A stretch of DNA of 64,000 bases, taken from assembly GCA_963761615.1 (NCBI GenBank), contig CAVXGU010000003.1, positions 2,294,001 to 2,358,000 on the forward strand, given 5' to 3'. The notes beneath the pieces are model-generated. The model was given only the letters and a program-made list of their open reading frames with translations, made no database searches and had not been told where the DNA came from. The number at the start of each line of letters is the position of its first letter. Position 1 is the first letter of the stretch. Shown one piece after another: positions 55,240 to 64,000 of the stretch. Both the position numbers and the translations under genes were made by a program. The DNA comes from CAVXGU01 sp963761615. Its GTDB lineage: Bacteria; Acidobacteriota; Vicinamibacteria; Vicinamibacterales; CAVVIG01.

Positions 55240-55713
55240 TCACGACGTCGTCCGAATCGCGAAGAGCCGCTCGCCGTACTGCACGGGCTGACCGTTCTCC
55301 ACGTACACGCTGGCGACCTCGCCGTCGAACTCGGAGTCGATCTCGTTCATGAGCTTCATCGCCTCGATGATGCAGAGCACGTCGCCCTTCTTCACCCGAG
55401 ACCCGACCTCCACGAACGCCGGGGTGCCGGGCTCAGACGAGCGGTAGAACGTGCCGACAATCGGCGACTTCACGACCGTCAGCTCGAGATCCTCGACTTC
55501 CGCCTCGGCGGGAACCGGCCCCGGGCCGGTGGCCGGCGCCGTCGGGACCGCCGCCGCGCCCGGAAGCGGCACCTGGCCCACGTGCATCGCCGGCGCCACG
55601 ACCGGACCATCCTTGCGCACGCGCAGCCGCAGGCCGTCGAGCTCGACCTCGAGCTCGTTCAAGTCGTGCTCGCGCACGAGCTCGAGAATTCGGGTGATCG
55701 CGTCGAAATCCAT
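55240..55713 (-). CDS. accB: Biotin carboxyl carrier protein of acetyl-CoA carboxylase
   Basis: Carries biotin for fatty acid precursor synthesis. 157 residues: N-terminal helix (DFDAITRILELVREHDLNEL), an Ala/Pro-rich linker, and the biotinyl domain with VKSPIVGTFYRSSEPG and the lysine site IIEAMKLMNEIDSEFDG. ATG at 55713 preferred over the TTG before it. It precedes accC but the repeat lies between them. Confidence 0.96.
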   Translation of the reverse strand: MDFDAITRILELVREHDLNELEVELDGLRLRVRKDGPVVAPAMHVGQVPLPGAAAVPTAPATGPGPVPAEAEVEDLELTVVKSPIVGTFYRSSEPGTPAFVEVGSRVKKGDVLCIIEAMKLMNEIDSEFDGEVASVYVENGQPVQYGERLFAIRTTS

Positions 55714-55780
55714 CAACGTTAGTATCCTGCAGCTCAGGAACCGAAGAAGTCGGAAGCTGGTTCCTCAGTCCCTTGGTGCC

Positions 55781-56926
55781 TCAGTTCCCCAGTTCCAGCA
55801 GCGTCGTGCTCACATCCGTCAACACGTCGACGCCGTCCGCCGTCACCAGCACGTCGTCCTCGATCCGGACCCCACCCCAACCCGGCAGATAGGCGCCGGG
55901 CTCGATCGTGAAGACCATGCCGGCGGCCACTTCTTCGTCGCCTCCCCGGACATCGGGGCGGCGTCGCGCGATTTTGGGGTCTTCGTGGATGTCGAGGCCC
56001 AGCCCGTGCCCGGTCGAATGGCCGAACGCCTCGCCCAGGCCCCTTCCGGTGAGGACCTCCCGGGCGGCGAGATCGATGTCGAACCGGGACTGCCCTGGCC
56101 GGACGGCGGCGATTGCCTGGTCGTGGGCCTCGAGCACGGACGCGTAGACCTCGCGGGCCCGGCTCGTGGCCCGGCCGATGGCGATGGTGCGGGTCAAGTC
56201 CACGCAGTATGAGTCGTAGACCCCACCGAAGTCCAGCACCACCAGATCGCCTTCGCTCAATATTCGCTCGCCGGGCCGCGCGTGCGGCAGGGCCCCATTC
56301 GGCCCCGAGGCGACGATTGTGTCGAACGCCGGCTTCTCGAACCCGGAGGCGCGCAGCTGGCCGTCGATCAGGGCCGCGACGTCCCGCTCCCGCGATCCCG
56401 CCCGGATCTGCGCCAGGACTGCGGCGGCGGCGCTCGACAGGCGCCTGGCCGCCTCTCGAAGGGTGGTGATCTCGTAAGCGTCCTTTCGGACGCGGCATTT
56501 CTCGACCAGCCCCTCGGTCGGTTCGAGCACCGGCGCCCGGGGCTGCGCGGCGAGCGTCGCGAGCAGCCACTGGTGCCGCGCCACGGTCAGGTCGGCCGCT
56601 TCGAAGGCGACACGCCGCCCCGTCATCGAGCCGACGAGGGACGCCAGCTCGACGTCCGCGGCTCCCGGCGCGATGCGCAGGTCCAGCCCCGGACAGGCGC
56701 TCGGCGAGGCCTGCGCCTCTTCCACCGCCGTGCGGTACCGGAAATCGGTGACGAAGTGACAGGCGGCGGGCGTGAACACGACGATGGCCGCACTGCCGTC
56801 GAAATTGGTGAGGTACTCCACGTTCGACAGGGTGGTGACGATGAGGGCGTCGAGAGAGCGGTCAGCCAGGAGCTGCCGGAGCCGGACGTGGCGCTCGTCA
56901 AGCGTGACGGTTGGCGCGTGCGACAT
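55781..56926 (-). CDS. M24-family proline peptidase (Xaa-Pro)
   Basis: Cleaves peptides next to proline. 381 residues: an N-terminal creatinase-like domain (LIVTTLSNVEYLTNFDGSAA) and an M24 domain with the metal ligands Asp (VVLDFGGVYDSYCVDLTRTI), His (GHSTGHGLGLDIHEDP) and Glu (FTIEPGAYLPGWGGVRIEDD). It overlaps the upstream TPR gene by 29 nt. PepQ or PepP cannot be told apart. Confidence 0.92.
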   Translation of the reverse strand: MSHAPTVTLDERHVRLRQLLADRSLDALIVTTLSNVEYLTNFDGSAAIVVFTPAACHFVTDFRYRTAVEEAQASPSACPGLDLRIAPGAADVELASLVGSMTGRRVAFEAADLTVARHQWLLATLAAQPRAPVLEPTEGLVEKCRVRKDAYEITTLREAARRLSSAAAAVLAQIRAGSRERDVAALIDGQLRASGFEKPAFDTIVASGPNGALPHARPGERILSEGDLVVLDFGGVYDSYCVDLTRTIAIGRATSRAREVYASVLEAHDQAIAAVRPGQSRFDIDLAAREVLTGRGLGEAFGHSTGHGLGLDIHEDPKIARRRPDVRGGDEEVAAGMVFTIEPGAYLPGWGGVRIEDDVLVTADGVDVLTDVSTTLLELGN

Positions 56927-57389
56927 GAATGGCCGTGAGCCAAGCCTCCAGGGCAGCGATGACGCGGTGGTCGCGCTCGCCCGCTCCTGGGGGCACCCGG
57001 GACTCGCGGCTCCACTCTACCACCTGTGCGCGCGACCGTACAGCCCCTGCCCGCGCCGACGGAGCCGGCTGACCGGCCTCCTCCCGCGGACCGCGCCGAC
57101 GATGAATCTCGGCGAGCGCCCTGATGGCCGCGAGGTTGTCCGCCGAGCCGGACAGCACGCGCCGCATCTCGGCCTCTGCCTGGTCCAGATCGTCGAGGTC
57201 GAGCAGCGACCGCCCGAGCGTCACCCGTGCCGAGGTGTATTCGGGATGCTTGGCGAGGCCCGCGCGACAGACCTGCACGGCCTCGGCGAGACGTCCAGCC
57301 CGTCGGTACTCCTCGGCGAGCTGGGCGAAGGCGATCGACGCCGGGTCGGCGTCGACCCGGCGTCGCAGATCCTCGAGGCGGGACGTCAC
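56898..57389 (-). CDS. Small TPR-repeat protein
   Basis: 163 residues. TPR-like repeats in the first two thirds (FAQLAEEYRRAGRLAEAVQV, PEYTSARVTLGRSLLDLDDL, DQAEAEMRRVLSGSADNLAA); the C-terminal third is Arg-rich and looks unstructured. No signal peptide. It overlaps the PKD lipoprotein stop by 4 nt and may be a pilus-region assembly helper (inferred from position only). Confidence 0.75.
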   Translation of the reverse strand: MTSRLEDLRRRVDADPASIAFAQLAEEYRRAGRLAEAVQVCRAGLAKHPEYTSARVTLGRSLLDLDDLDQAEAEMRRVLSGSADNLAAIRALAEIHRRRGPREEAGQPAPSARAGAVRSRAQVVEWSRESRVPPGAGERDHRVIAALEAWLTAIHVARANRHA

Positions 57390-59758
57390 GGCGCCGGGGG
57401 CGCCGCGACCGTCAGTTTCTGCGTGTTCTGCCCCGTGTGGCCGAGGTCGTCGGTCACCGTGAGCGTGATCTGGTAACTACCCGGCAGCGTGAAGACGTGC
57501 GACGGTTTCGCGCCGTGGTCGGTCGGGCTGCCGTCGCCGTAGTTCCAGGCGTAGCCGGTGATCGAGTGTCCTGCCGCGGCACTCGAGGACGTCCCGTCGA
57601 AGTTGACGCTCGTGGCGTTGGCGATCGGGTCTGTCGGCGAGATGACGAAGTTCGCCGTTGGCGACGCCGTCACCGGCACGGTCTTGCTGACCGTCGCCGA
57701 ACTGCCGATGTCGTCGGTCACAGTCAGCGTGACGGTGAACGTGTTTTCGGAGGTGTAGGGGTGCGTCGTGGTCATGTAGGCGCCCGGCCCCACACCCACG
57801 CCGTCACCGAAGTTCCAGCTGTAGCTCGCGATCGAGTGACCCGGCGCGGCCGTCGAGCTGCTCGCGTCGAAGTTCACGGTCTCTCCGAGTGCCGGCGTCG
57901 TCGGCGAGAAGACGAAGTTCGGAGTCGGGAGCGTCGCATTGCCCACGGTGACCGTATGCGTCACCTGGCCCGTCGTGCCCTGGTCGTCCGTGACCGTCAG
58001 AACGACGCTGTAGGTACCTGTGGCGGTGTAGGGGTGGGTCGGCGTGACGCCGCTGCCGGCACCCGTGCCGTCGCCCCAGTTCCAGCTATAGGACGCGATG
58101 CTGCGACCGGGGGCCGCCGCCGACCCGCTGGCGTTGAACTGCACGGTCTGGTTCACCGCCGGGCTGCCCGGCGAGAAGACGAAGGCGGCGGTCGGCGCGG
58201 CGCCGACGATCACGCTCTTCGTCGCGGTTGCCGATTGACCGCCCACATCGGTCACCGTCAGCTGGACGGTGTAGGTCCCCGTCGCGCCAAAGGAGTGGGA
58301 CGACGTGACGCCCGAGCCGGCCGAGGTGCCGTCGCCCCAGCTCCAGCTGTAGCTCATGATCGTGTGCCCCGGGGCCGGCGCCGACGCGCTGGCGTCGAAG
58401 TTGACGGCCTGGCCGACCTGCGGTGCGCTCGGCGAGAAGATGAAGCTCGCCGTCGGCGCCGCCGGACTGGTGACCGTCACCGACTGCGTCGCCACCGCCT
58501 TCTGGCCGGTGTCGTCGGTCACGGTCAGGACCACGTTGAAGGCTCCCGCGCTCGCGTAGGAGTGCGGCGTCGGAACCACACCCGAGCCGGCGGGCGTGCC
58601 GTCGCCAAAGTCCCAGCTGTAGGCGGCCAGGGAGTGGTTGGGCGCGGCCGTCGACCCGCTGCCGTTGAAGTTGACCGCCGTGCCGACTTCCGGCGCCGAC
58701 GGCGAGAAGGTGAACGCCGCGGTGGGCGCCCCCGGACTCGTCACCGTCACCGACTGCGTCGAGAACGCCTTCTGGCCGGCGTCGTCGAGCACTTCGAGCA
58801 TGACGTTGTAGGTGCCGGCCACCGTGTAGACGTGCGAGATGGTGTAGAGGTCCGACGCCGTGCTGCCGCCCGCCGAGGCGCCGTCGCCGAAGAACCAGGC
58901 GAAGCCCACGATCGAGTGGCCCTGCGCGGCGGTCGACGCATGACCGTTGAACTGGACGGTCTGGTTCACCTGCGGCGAGGTCGGCGAGAAGGTGAAGGTC
59001 GCCGTCGGCGCCGCGGGGTTGCCCACCGTCACGCTCTTCGTCGTCGACGCCGCGATCCCCAGGTCGTTGGTGACCGTTAGCGTCACGCTGTAGTCGGACT
59101 CGGCGGAGAAGCTGTGCGTCGCCGTCTTGCCGGACGCACTGGCGCCGTCGCCGAAGCTCCACGCGTAGCTGGTGATGGAGCTGGCCCCTTCGCCGGGCTG
59201 ACTGGCCGACGCGTCGAAGGTCACCGTGCCGTTGACGGTCGGCGCGGTCGGCACGAACGTGAACTGCGCGGTCGGCGCGGCGGCCGGCGGCAGGATCACT
59301 CCCGGCGGCGCGAGCCGGATGCTCGCCGTCTGCACGGTCGCCGTGTCGAAGTTGTTCCCCACGGGGGTGGCCGCGATGGTCACCACCTGGGTCGTGAACT
59401 GGCTGCCGGAGGGCGGCGCGGGCGGAGCCGTGTACACGGTCGTGGCCTTGCCGTCGCTCCCGGTCACGATCGACTTGGTGGAGAGGCGGCCGTAGTCCTG
59501 AATCGTGCCGTTGACGGCGATGTCCAGCCGCACCGCGAGGCCGGCGAGCGGCTTGCCCTGCGCGTCGAACGCCGTCACGCGGATGACGGACTGCGACGCG
59601 CCGTCCTGCGTGAGGGTGTCGGGCGTGGCCGTGACGCCGAACGACAGCGCCAGTTCGGACGGACCGCTCAAGCTCGGGGTGGACGCCTGGTGGACGGTGC
59701 ACGCGCCCACCACGAGCGCAGAGGCGACCGCCGCAAAGGTGCGAAGGACCTTAGCCAT
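57386..59758 (-). CDS. Lipoprotein with a Big_1-like domain and seven PKD domains
   Basis: Surface or periplasmic protein; role unknown, probably adhesion or protein-protein contact. 790 residues from the ATG at 59758: a signal peptide with lipobox-like VVGAC (Cys near residue 20), one Ig-like segment (about 35-150) and seven ~95-residue PKD domains, recognised by APTAxFxFSPxxP openings and YSWxFGDG centres (for example YSWDFGDGTPAGSG, YSWNWGDGTGAGSG). It follows pilNOPQ and another lipoprotein, suggesting a link to type IV pili. Confidence 0.85.
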   Translation of the reverse strand: MAKVLRTFAAVASALVVGACTVHQASTPSLSGPSELALSFGVTATPDTLTQDGASQSVIRVTAFDAQGKPLAGLAVRLDIAVNGTIQDYGRLSTKSIVTGSDGKATTVYTAPPAPPSGSQFTTQVVTIAATPVGNNFDTATVQTASIRLAPPGVILPPAAAPTAQFTFVPTAPTVNGTVTFDASASQPGEGASSITSYAWSFGDGASASGKTATHSFSAESDYSVTLTVTNDLGIAASTTKSVTVGNPAAPTATFTFSPTSPQVNQTVQFNGHASTAAQGHSIVGFAWFFGDGASAGGSTASDLYTISHVYTVAGTYNVMLEVLDDAGQKAFSTQSVTVTSPGAPTAAFTFSPSAPEVGTAVNFNGSGSTAAPNHSLAAYSWDFGDGTPAGSGVVPTPHSYASAGAFNVVLTVTDDTGQKAVATQSVTVTSPAAPTASFIFSPSAPQVGQAVNFDASASAPAPGHTIMSYSWSWGDGTSAGSGVTSSHSFGATGTYTVQLTVTDVGGQSATATKSVIVGAAPTAAFVFSPGSPAVNQTVQFNASGSAAAPGRSIASYSWNWGDGTGAGSGVTPTHPYTATGTYSVVLTVTDDQGTTGQVTHTVTVGNATLPTPNFVFSPTTPALGETVNFDASSSTAAPGHSIASYSWNFGDGVGVGPGAYMTTTHPYTSENTFTVTLTVTDDIGSSATVSKTVPVTASPTANFVISPTDPIANATSVNFDGTSSSAAAGHSITGYAWNYGDGSPTDHGAKPSHVFTLPGSYQITLTVTDDLGHTGQNTQKLTVAAPPAP

Positions 59759-59762
59759 GGAC

Positions 59763-60440
59763 CTACTGGTCTCCAAAATTGCCGAAGTCGATCTGAATCG
59801 TGCCGCTCACGGTGACCGCGTTGCCCACCTGATCGGTGCCGTAGAAGGTGACGTCGGCGATGGTCGTGATGACGCTGGGACTCGTGATGAGCTCCACGAG
59901 CGGCGACTCTTCCTTCGCCGCGTGGCGCACCAGCTCGAAGTCGAGGGTCAGCGTCCCGCCGGCCGGGATGGTGCCCGTGGCGGCCGCGTCGAACGCGTAC
60001 GGCACGTCGACGCCCGGCGTGTTGCGCCCGTCGGCGCGCCGGTAGTCGATGTGGATCTGGTTGATCGTCACCTCGTTGTTCGTCGTGACGGGGGTCGGGC
60101 TCGTCGACGTCCCGATGTTCTTCGGGGAGATTCGCAGCACCGCCTCGCCGACGTCGTCGTAGATCGTCGGGCAGGGACTGTCGGTCGAGCACGGCGCCGG
60201 CGACGTCACCATCGTCTGGACGTCCGAGGTGAGGAAGCCGGAGAACGTGCCGGGCTTGTTGCCCTGCGCCCCGCCCAGGCTGTCGATGACCATGTACACG
60301 GGCGATCGGCCCTGCCGGACGACGCTCCCGCACGAGGCGGAGGCGCCGACGATGGCGGCGAGGGCCGCCACGCGCAGGATCGTCCGGCTCCTGCGCCGGA
60401 GGGCCGCGTCGAAACAGTTGGCGATGGACATGCGCGACAT
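59763..60440 (-). CDS. Uncharacterised lipoprotein downstream of pilQ
   Basis: 225 residues; signal peptide with lipobox ASASC (Cys near residue 37). The rest has no domain I recognise; segments such as SPVYMVIDSLGGAQGNKPGTF and SVITTIADVTFYGTDQVGNA look beta-rich. It starts 10 nt after pilQ and ends 4 nt before the PKD lipoprotein, so it belongs to the pilus operon; it may help the secretin or anchor the PKD protein. Confidence 0.75.
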   Translation of the reverse strand: MSRMSIANCFDAALRRRSRTILRVAALAAIVGASASCGSVVRQGRSPVYMVIDSLGGAQGNKPGTFSGFLTSDVQTMVTSPAPCSTDSPCPTIYDDVGEAVLRISPKNIGTSTSPTPVTTNNEVTINQIHIDYRRADGRNTPGVDVPYAFDAAATGTIPAGGTLTLDFELVRHAAKEESPLVELITSPSVITTIADVTFYGTDQVGNAVTVSGTIQIDFGNFGDQ

Positions 60441-60450
60441 ATCTGCCCCG

Positions 60451-62337
60451 TCAGCTCCGAATGATGCGTGGGGTGATGAAGATCAGCAGCTCGCTGCTCG
60501 AATCGGTCGTCGAATCCCGCTTGAACAGCCAGCCGAAGAACGGAATGTGACTCAGGCCCGGCGTCTTGTCGGTCTGCGCCTGCTGGTTACTGACGAAGAT
60601 GCCGCCGATGACGGTCGTCATGCCGTCGCTCACGAGGACCCGCGTGGACGCCTGCTGGGTGTTGATCGGCGGGATGCCGTTGACCTCGTTGCTGAAGTCG
60701 GGCGAGGCGTTCTCCACCGCGATCTGCATGATGACCGTGCCCGCCGCGGTGATCTGCGGCGTGACGCGCAGGGTGAGCGCGGCGTTCCGGAACGTCACCG
60801 TGACCGTGTTGTTCGACACGGTCTGAATCGGGATCTGCACGCCCTGGGTGATCTCGGCCTCGACGTTGTTCTGCGTCGAGATGCGCGGGGTCGACAGGAC
60901 GCGCCCGTTCCCGCTCGACTCGAGCGCACTGAGCGCCACGTCGAGATTGAAGGCCCCGTTGACCGAGCCGAGCGCCAGGCCGGCGGCGCTCGTGGCGCCG
61001 GAGACGGGCAGGTTCACCGCCGTGCCCTGCCCCGCGCTGGTGGCGCCCGAGACGCTGCCGCTGTTCGGGAAGGCGAGGCCGGTGGTGTTGCCCAGCGTCG
61101 GGTCCACCAGGCCGTTGAAGCCCCACTGCACGCCCAGTTTCTTCGCGTAGTTCCGGTTCGTCTGGACGATCCGCGCCTCGATCTCCACCTGGGGCTGCGG
61201 CTTGTCGAGCGACTGGATCAGGTTGGACGCCGTCTGCAGGCGCTCGGGCAGGTCCGTGATGATCAGCGTGTTGGTGCGCGGATCCACCTGCACGGTCCCG
61301 CGCTGCGAGAGCGCGCTCGCGGTCAGGAGCGGCTGCAGGTCCGCGGCTTTCGCGTAGCTCAGCGTCTTGGTCAGAACCTGCAGCTGGCCGGCGAGCGCCT
61401 GCTGGTCGGCCAGGTTGCGGCGCTGGGTCTCCTCGTCGGCGAGCGTCGTCAGGGGTGCGATCCGGACCACCGTCCCGTCGACGATGTAGCCGAGCTTGTT
61501 GGCGCGGAGGATGATGTCGAGGGCCTGGTCCCACGGCACCTGATGCAGCGAGACGTCCACCGTGCCGGTGACCGTCGGGTCGATCACGACGTTCAATCCG
61601 CTGATCTCCGAGAAGGTCCGCAGCACGCTCCGGAGGTCCGCGCCCTGGAAGTCCAGGCTGACCGGCTCACCCGTGTACTGCCGCTGGCCGGGCGCAGGCT
61701 GCGCCCCGGCCGGTCCCTGCGCGCTCTGCTGGCCGGGCAGGGCGGCCGTGGGCGCGGGACTGGTCGCCTGGGCCGGGCTCGTCGTTGCCCGGGTCTGGCT
61801 CGCCAGCTTCGCCGCCGCCTTGTCGGCGGCCGCCGCATTCGGGTCGGCCGGCGCCGGGTCGAGGCCGAGGGCGGCGATGGGATCCACCGGCGCGGGGGAC
61901 GCGCTCGGCGTCACGGCGGCGGCCAGCCCGGTCGGCTTGTCGAAGTCCACCAGGATCCGGTTCCGGTCGCTGCGCACGTGGTAGCCGACGGGCCGCGCGA
62001 GCGAGATCCGCACGCGCGCCGTCTCGGCGCCGAGCGACTCCGATCGCTCGACCGCGACCGCCGCCACGGGCCCGGCGCCGCCGGGCTCCACGGCGTTCAC
62101 CGCGCCCGACACGTCCATGTTGCGGCACTCGACGAGCACCGTCAGCGGATCGGGCCGGGTCGCGATGTAGGGCACCGGCGCGCTCGACTCGATCACGAGC
62201 GACACGGCGTCCTTGTCGACCTGCGTGCTGACGCGTTGGAGATGGGCGTCGACGCCGGGGCTGAACGCGCGACCCGTGGTCGCGGCGAGCATGCCGGTCA
62301 GTACGACGCCGAGCAAGAGGGCCCAGCCCTTCCTCAC
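60451..62337 (-). CDS. pilQ: Type IV pilus secretin PilQ
   Basis: Outer-membrane channel for the pilus. 628 residues: signal peptide (to about 24), AMIN-like domain (30-145; VECRNMDVSGAVNAVEPGG), an Ala/Pro-rich linker, secretin N domains (LDFQGADLRSVLRTFSEISG and VDPRTNTLIITDLPERL), then the secretin core with VLSTPRISTQNNVEAEITQG and GVQIPIQTV. GTG start. It follows pilP by 6 nt. Confidence 0.94.
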   Translation of the reverse strand: MRKGWALLLGVVLTGMLAATTGRAFSPGVDAHLQRVSTQVDKDAVSLVIESSAPVPYIATRPDPLTVLVECRNMDVSGAVNAVEPGGAGPVAAVAVERSESLGAETARVRISLARPVGYHVRSDRNRILVDFDKPTGLAAAVTPSASPAPVDPIAALGLDPAPADPNAAAADKAAAKLASQTRATTSPAQATSPAPTAALPGQQSAQGPAGAQPAPGQRQYTGEPVSLDFQGADLRSVLRTFSEISGLNVVIDPTVTGTVDVSLHQVPWDQALDIILRANKLGYIVDGTVVRIAPLTTLADEETQRRNLADQQALAGQLQVLTKTLSYAKAADLQPLLTASALSQRGTVQVDPRTNTLIITDLPERLQTASNLIQSLDKPQPQVEIEARIVQTNRNYAKKLGVQWGFNGLVDPTLGNTTGLAFPNSGSVSGATSAGQGTAVNLPVSGATSAAGLALGSVNGAFNLDVALSALESSGNGRVLSTPRISTQNNVEAEITQGVQIPIQTVSNNTVTVTFRNAALTLRVTPQITAAGTVIMQIAVENASPDFSNEVNGIPPINTQQASTRVLVSDGMTTVIGGIFVSNQQAQTDKTPGLSHIPFFGWLFKRDSTTDSSSELLIFITPRIIRS

Positions 62338-62343
62338 GATGAC

Positions 62344-62862
62344 TTACTCCTTGGCCTGTTCGAACGACCGCAGCAGCTTCCGGACTTCCCGCGTCGGCAC
62401 GAGCGACAGCGGATCGTTGACTTCCTGGACGATCACCAACCCCTGCGACGTGATGGTCTTGATGGTGCCGTCGAGGAGCTTGTCTCCCTGGTGCACGATG
62501 TACGTCTTCTTGTCCGGCCCCTGAATCATGGCGACCATCTCGTCGCCCTTCTGCAGGGTGCCCCGGACGCTGATCTCGGCGACGCTGAGCCCGGCGGCGC
62601 CCTCCGCCTTCTGGGAGGGGACGCGCGCCGCCGGCCCCTCGGTCAGCAGGCTGATGAAGGGATCGCGCCGGCCCTCGGGCTGGTACGTGTAGGTCTCGGC
62701 GGGCGGCGGCGCCGCGGGCGGCGGGGTCTGCGCCTTCGCCCCGGGAGCCTGCGTCACCCGGGCCGGCGGCTGGGCCTGCCCGCCGCGCGCCGGGGCCTGG
62801 GCCGCCGAGGCGGAGACCGCCAGCGACAGCGCGGCGAGCGCGATCAGGACGTGACCGCGCAT
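62344..62862 (-). CDS. pilP: Type IV pilus assembly protein PilP
   Basis: Inner-membrane/periplasm linker between PilNO and PilQ. 172 residues: signal peptide (MRGHVLIALAALSLAVSASA) without the lipobox Cys that PilP often has, a Pro/Ala-rich linker, RRDPFISLL and the small beta-domain with VRGTLQKGDEMVAMIQGPD and VHQGDKLLDGTIKTIT. It overlaps the pilO stop by one base. Confidence 0.9.
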   Translation of the reverse strand: MRGHVLIALAALSLAVSASAAQAPARGGQAQPPARVTQAPGAKAQTPPPAAPPPAETYTYQPEGRRDPFISLLTEGPAARVPSQKAEGAAGLSVAEISVRGTLQKGDEMVAMIQGPDKKTYIVHQGDKLLDGTIKTITSQGLVIVQEVNDPLSLVPTREVRKLLRSFEQAKE

Positions 62863-63548
62863 CACAGGCCCCCTCGCGCCGGGACGGGCCCGCCACGTGC
62901 GGGCGGCGCCCCGCGGGCCCCGCCGCGCCCGGCGGGCGCCGCGCCGCGCGCTCCCCTGGCGCCGCGCTGCGGCGTGGCGTCCGCGGCCGTCCCCTCGACG
63001 AGCACGAACGTCGTGGCCGTGCAGTTCGCCGTGATGCTCGTCGTCGGATCCGGCTTCTGGACCGCCTTCACGTCGAGGTTGCTGATGTTGATGATCCGCG
63101 TGAAGCGCCCGATGCGATCGAAGAAGGTCGCCAGGTTGTGGTACGTGCCCTGGAGCGCGAGCTGAATGGGCCACTCCGCGTGCAGCGGCTGCACCACCGT
63201 GGGCTGCGGGCGGAAGTTGGTGATCACGAGGTTCGACTGCACCGCCACCGTCTGCATCTGGCGGAGCAGGTCCGCGGCGTCCTTCTCGTCGGGGAGCACC
63301 GCCTTGAGGCTGTTGAGCCGCGCCTGCAGCTCGTTGACCTGGGCCTCGAACTCCGGGAGCTGCTTGGCCGTCGCGAGCCCCTTGGAGATGTCGGCGCGCA
63401 GCGACGCCAGCTGCTGCTGGCGGGCGTGCATGTCCTCCTGGAACGGACGCTCGTAGTAGTAGTAGAAGGCGCCCACACCTGCCAGGGCGAGCACCACGAA
63501 CGCGCCGATCTGCGCGTACCACGGCAGTTTGGTCAGCGTGATGTCCAT
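62862..63548 (-). CDS. pilO: Type IV pilus assembly protein PilO
   Basis: Forms the inner-membrane alignment complex with PilN and PilP. 228 residues: one membrane segment (about 10-30), a coiled coil (40-85), then a ferredoxin-like domain with VITNFRPQPTVVQ and LALQGTYHNLATFFDRIG. The last ~35 residues are a Gly/Ala/Arg/Pro tail, GARGARGAAPAGRGGARG, which most PilO proteins lack. It directly follows pilN. Confidence 0.9.
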   Translation of the reverse strand: MDITLTKLPWYAQIGAFVVLALAGVGAFYYYYERPFQEDMHARQQQLASLRADISKGLATAKQLPEFEAQVNELQARLNSLKAVLPDEKDAADLLRQMQTVAVQSNLVITNFRPQPTVVQPLHAEWPIQLALQGTYHNLATFFDRIGRFTRIINISNLDVKAVQKPDPTTSITANCTATTFVLVEGTAADATPQRGARGARGAAPAGRGGARGAPPARGGPVPARGGL

Positions 63549-64000
63549 CTACGAACCCTGCGGCGCCGGCGTGGGCGGCGCGAACTTCGCCTTGATCTCG
63601 AACTTGACCAGGTCGCCCGGCATCTTCTGCGGCATGGGCTGGGCGGTGCTGCTGACGATCTCGATCGAGCGCTCGAAGTAGCCGGTCGCCTGCAGGTTGG
63701 ACACGAAGTCGGTGAGCGCGGTCACCGTCATCGCCTGGCCGTCGATCACGATGTCATCGCCGGTCTCTTTGAGCTCGGTGAGCCACAGCATCGCGGGCAG
63801 CGATCGGCTGATCTGGTCGAGCATCCGGACCGGGCCCGTCTGGTCCCGCCGCAGCTGCTCGATGAGCGCGACGCGCTGCTGCAGCTGGGCGCGCTGCTGC
63901 TCGAACCGCTGCACCTGTTCGATGATCGACCGCAGGCGCGTCGTCTCCTGCTGCGCGGCGCTGATCTGCGCGTCGAGCTCGGCCGACTCCCGGTTGAGCG
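63549..64000 (-). CDS. pilN: Type IV pilus assembly protein PilN (partial)
   Basis: C-terminal ~149 codons of PilN; the start lies beyond the right edge. Seen: a coiled coil (NRESAELDAQISAAQQETTR), the segment LDQISRSLPAMLWLTELKE, and VTALTDFVSNLQATGYFERS typical of PilN. The stop is adjacent to the pilO start. Confidence 0.88.
   Translation of the reverse strand, partial: LNRESAELDAQISAAQQETTRLRSIIEQVQRFEQQRAQLQQRVALIEQLRRDQTGPVRMLDQISRSLPAMLWLTELKETGDDIVIDGQAMTVTALTDFVSNLQATGYFERSIEIVSSTAQPMPQKMPGDLVKFEIKAKFAPPTPAPQGS

Overview
The window is about 70% G+C, densely packed and mostly transcribed from the minus strand. Gene content fits a Gram-negative, respiring bacterium, most likely Acidobacteriota of the Vicinamibacteria type. 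The reasons are the Kdo/LapB lipopolysaccharide genes, type IV pilus genes, a b558-type succinate dehydrogenase, a ferredoxin-linked 2-oxoglutarate oxidoreductase and a split cytochrome b complex with a multihaem cytochrome. The lineage is inferred from gene content and style; there is no rRNA here. I see no rRNA, tRNA, CRISPR array, insertion sequence or prophage.

Layout. 1-8923: one long minus-strand run phoH-ybeY-corC-era-recO-glyQ-glyS-ppdK (ppdK runs off the left edge). 8930-12795: aspS, hisS and a gamma carbonic anhydrase-like gene. 12912-19497: an alternative bc-type complex, in transcription order HEAT protein, Rieske, cytochrome b N-half, cytochrome b C-half, octahaem cytochrome c. 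19569-26092: a branched-chain amino acid operon (leader peptide-pheA-ilvD-ilvB-ilvN-ilvC) with a readable Val/Leu/Ile attenuator. 26198-32583: sucC-sucD-korA-korB-ndk-DUF2905-dcd (minus). 32603-38842: sdhCAB (plus), then icd-mdh-bicupin (minus). 39025-41119: cytochrome c and serA (plus). 41183-42591: a lipid kinase and a GspC/PilP-like protein (minus). 42635-48717: kdsB-pyrG-kdsA-kdsD-kdsC-lapB (plus), a CMP-Kdo cassette. 48833-55713: accB-accC-thiE-channel-folD-coaE and an unrecognised 522-residue protein (minus). 55781-64000: pilN-pilO-pilP-pilQ, two lipoproteins (one with seven PKD domains), a TPR protein and a proline peptidase (minus).

How they work together. Icd, KorAB, SucCD, SdhCAB and Mdh cover most of the TCA cycle. 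SDH and the bc-type complex feed the respiratory chain. The Kdo genes plus LapB serve the outer membrane, and the pilus cluster crosses it.

Most interesting signals: (1) the ilv attenuator, with leader peptide, stop-codon-overlapping region 2, perfect 9-bp antiterminator and U-tailed terminator; (2) a ~90-bp three-hairpin element sitting 6-17 nt before the start codons of hisS, ilvB and accC, with a compensatory base change in its stem; (3) the octahaem-cytochrome bc-type complex; (4) a TrkA-N channel lacking exactly the GYG of its selectivity filter. A caveat: at least 13, probably 14, single-base indels interrupt conserved essential genes, concentrated in 40.8-46 kb. They look like assembly errors, so affected genes are annotated as intact genes with the indel site given.
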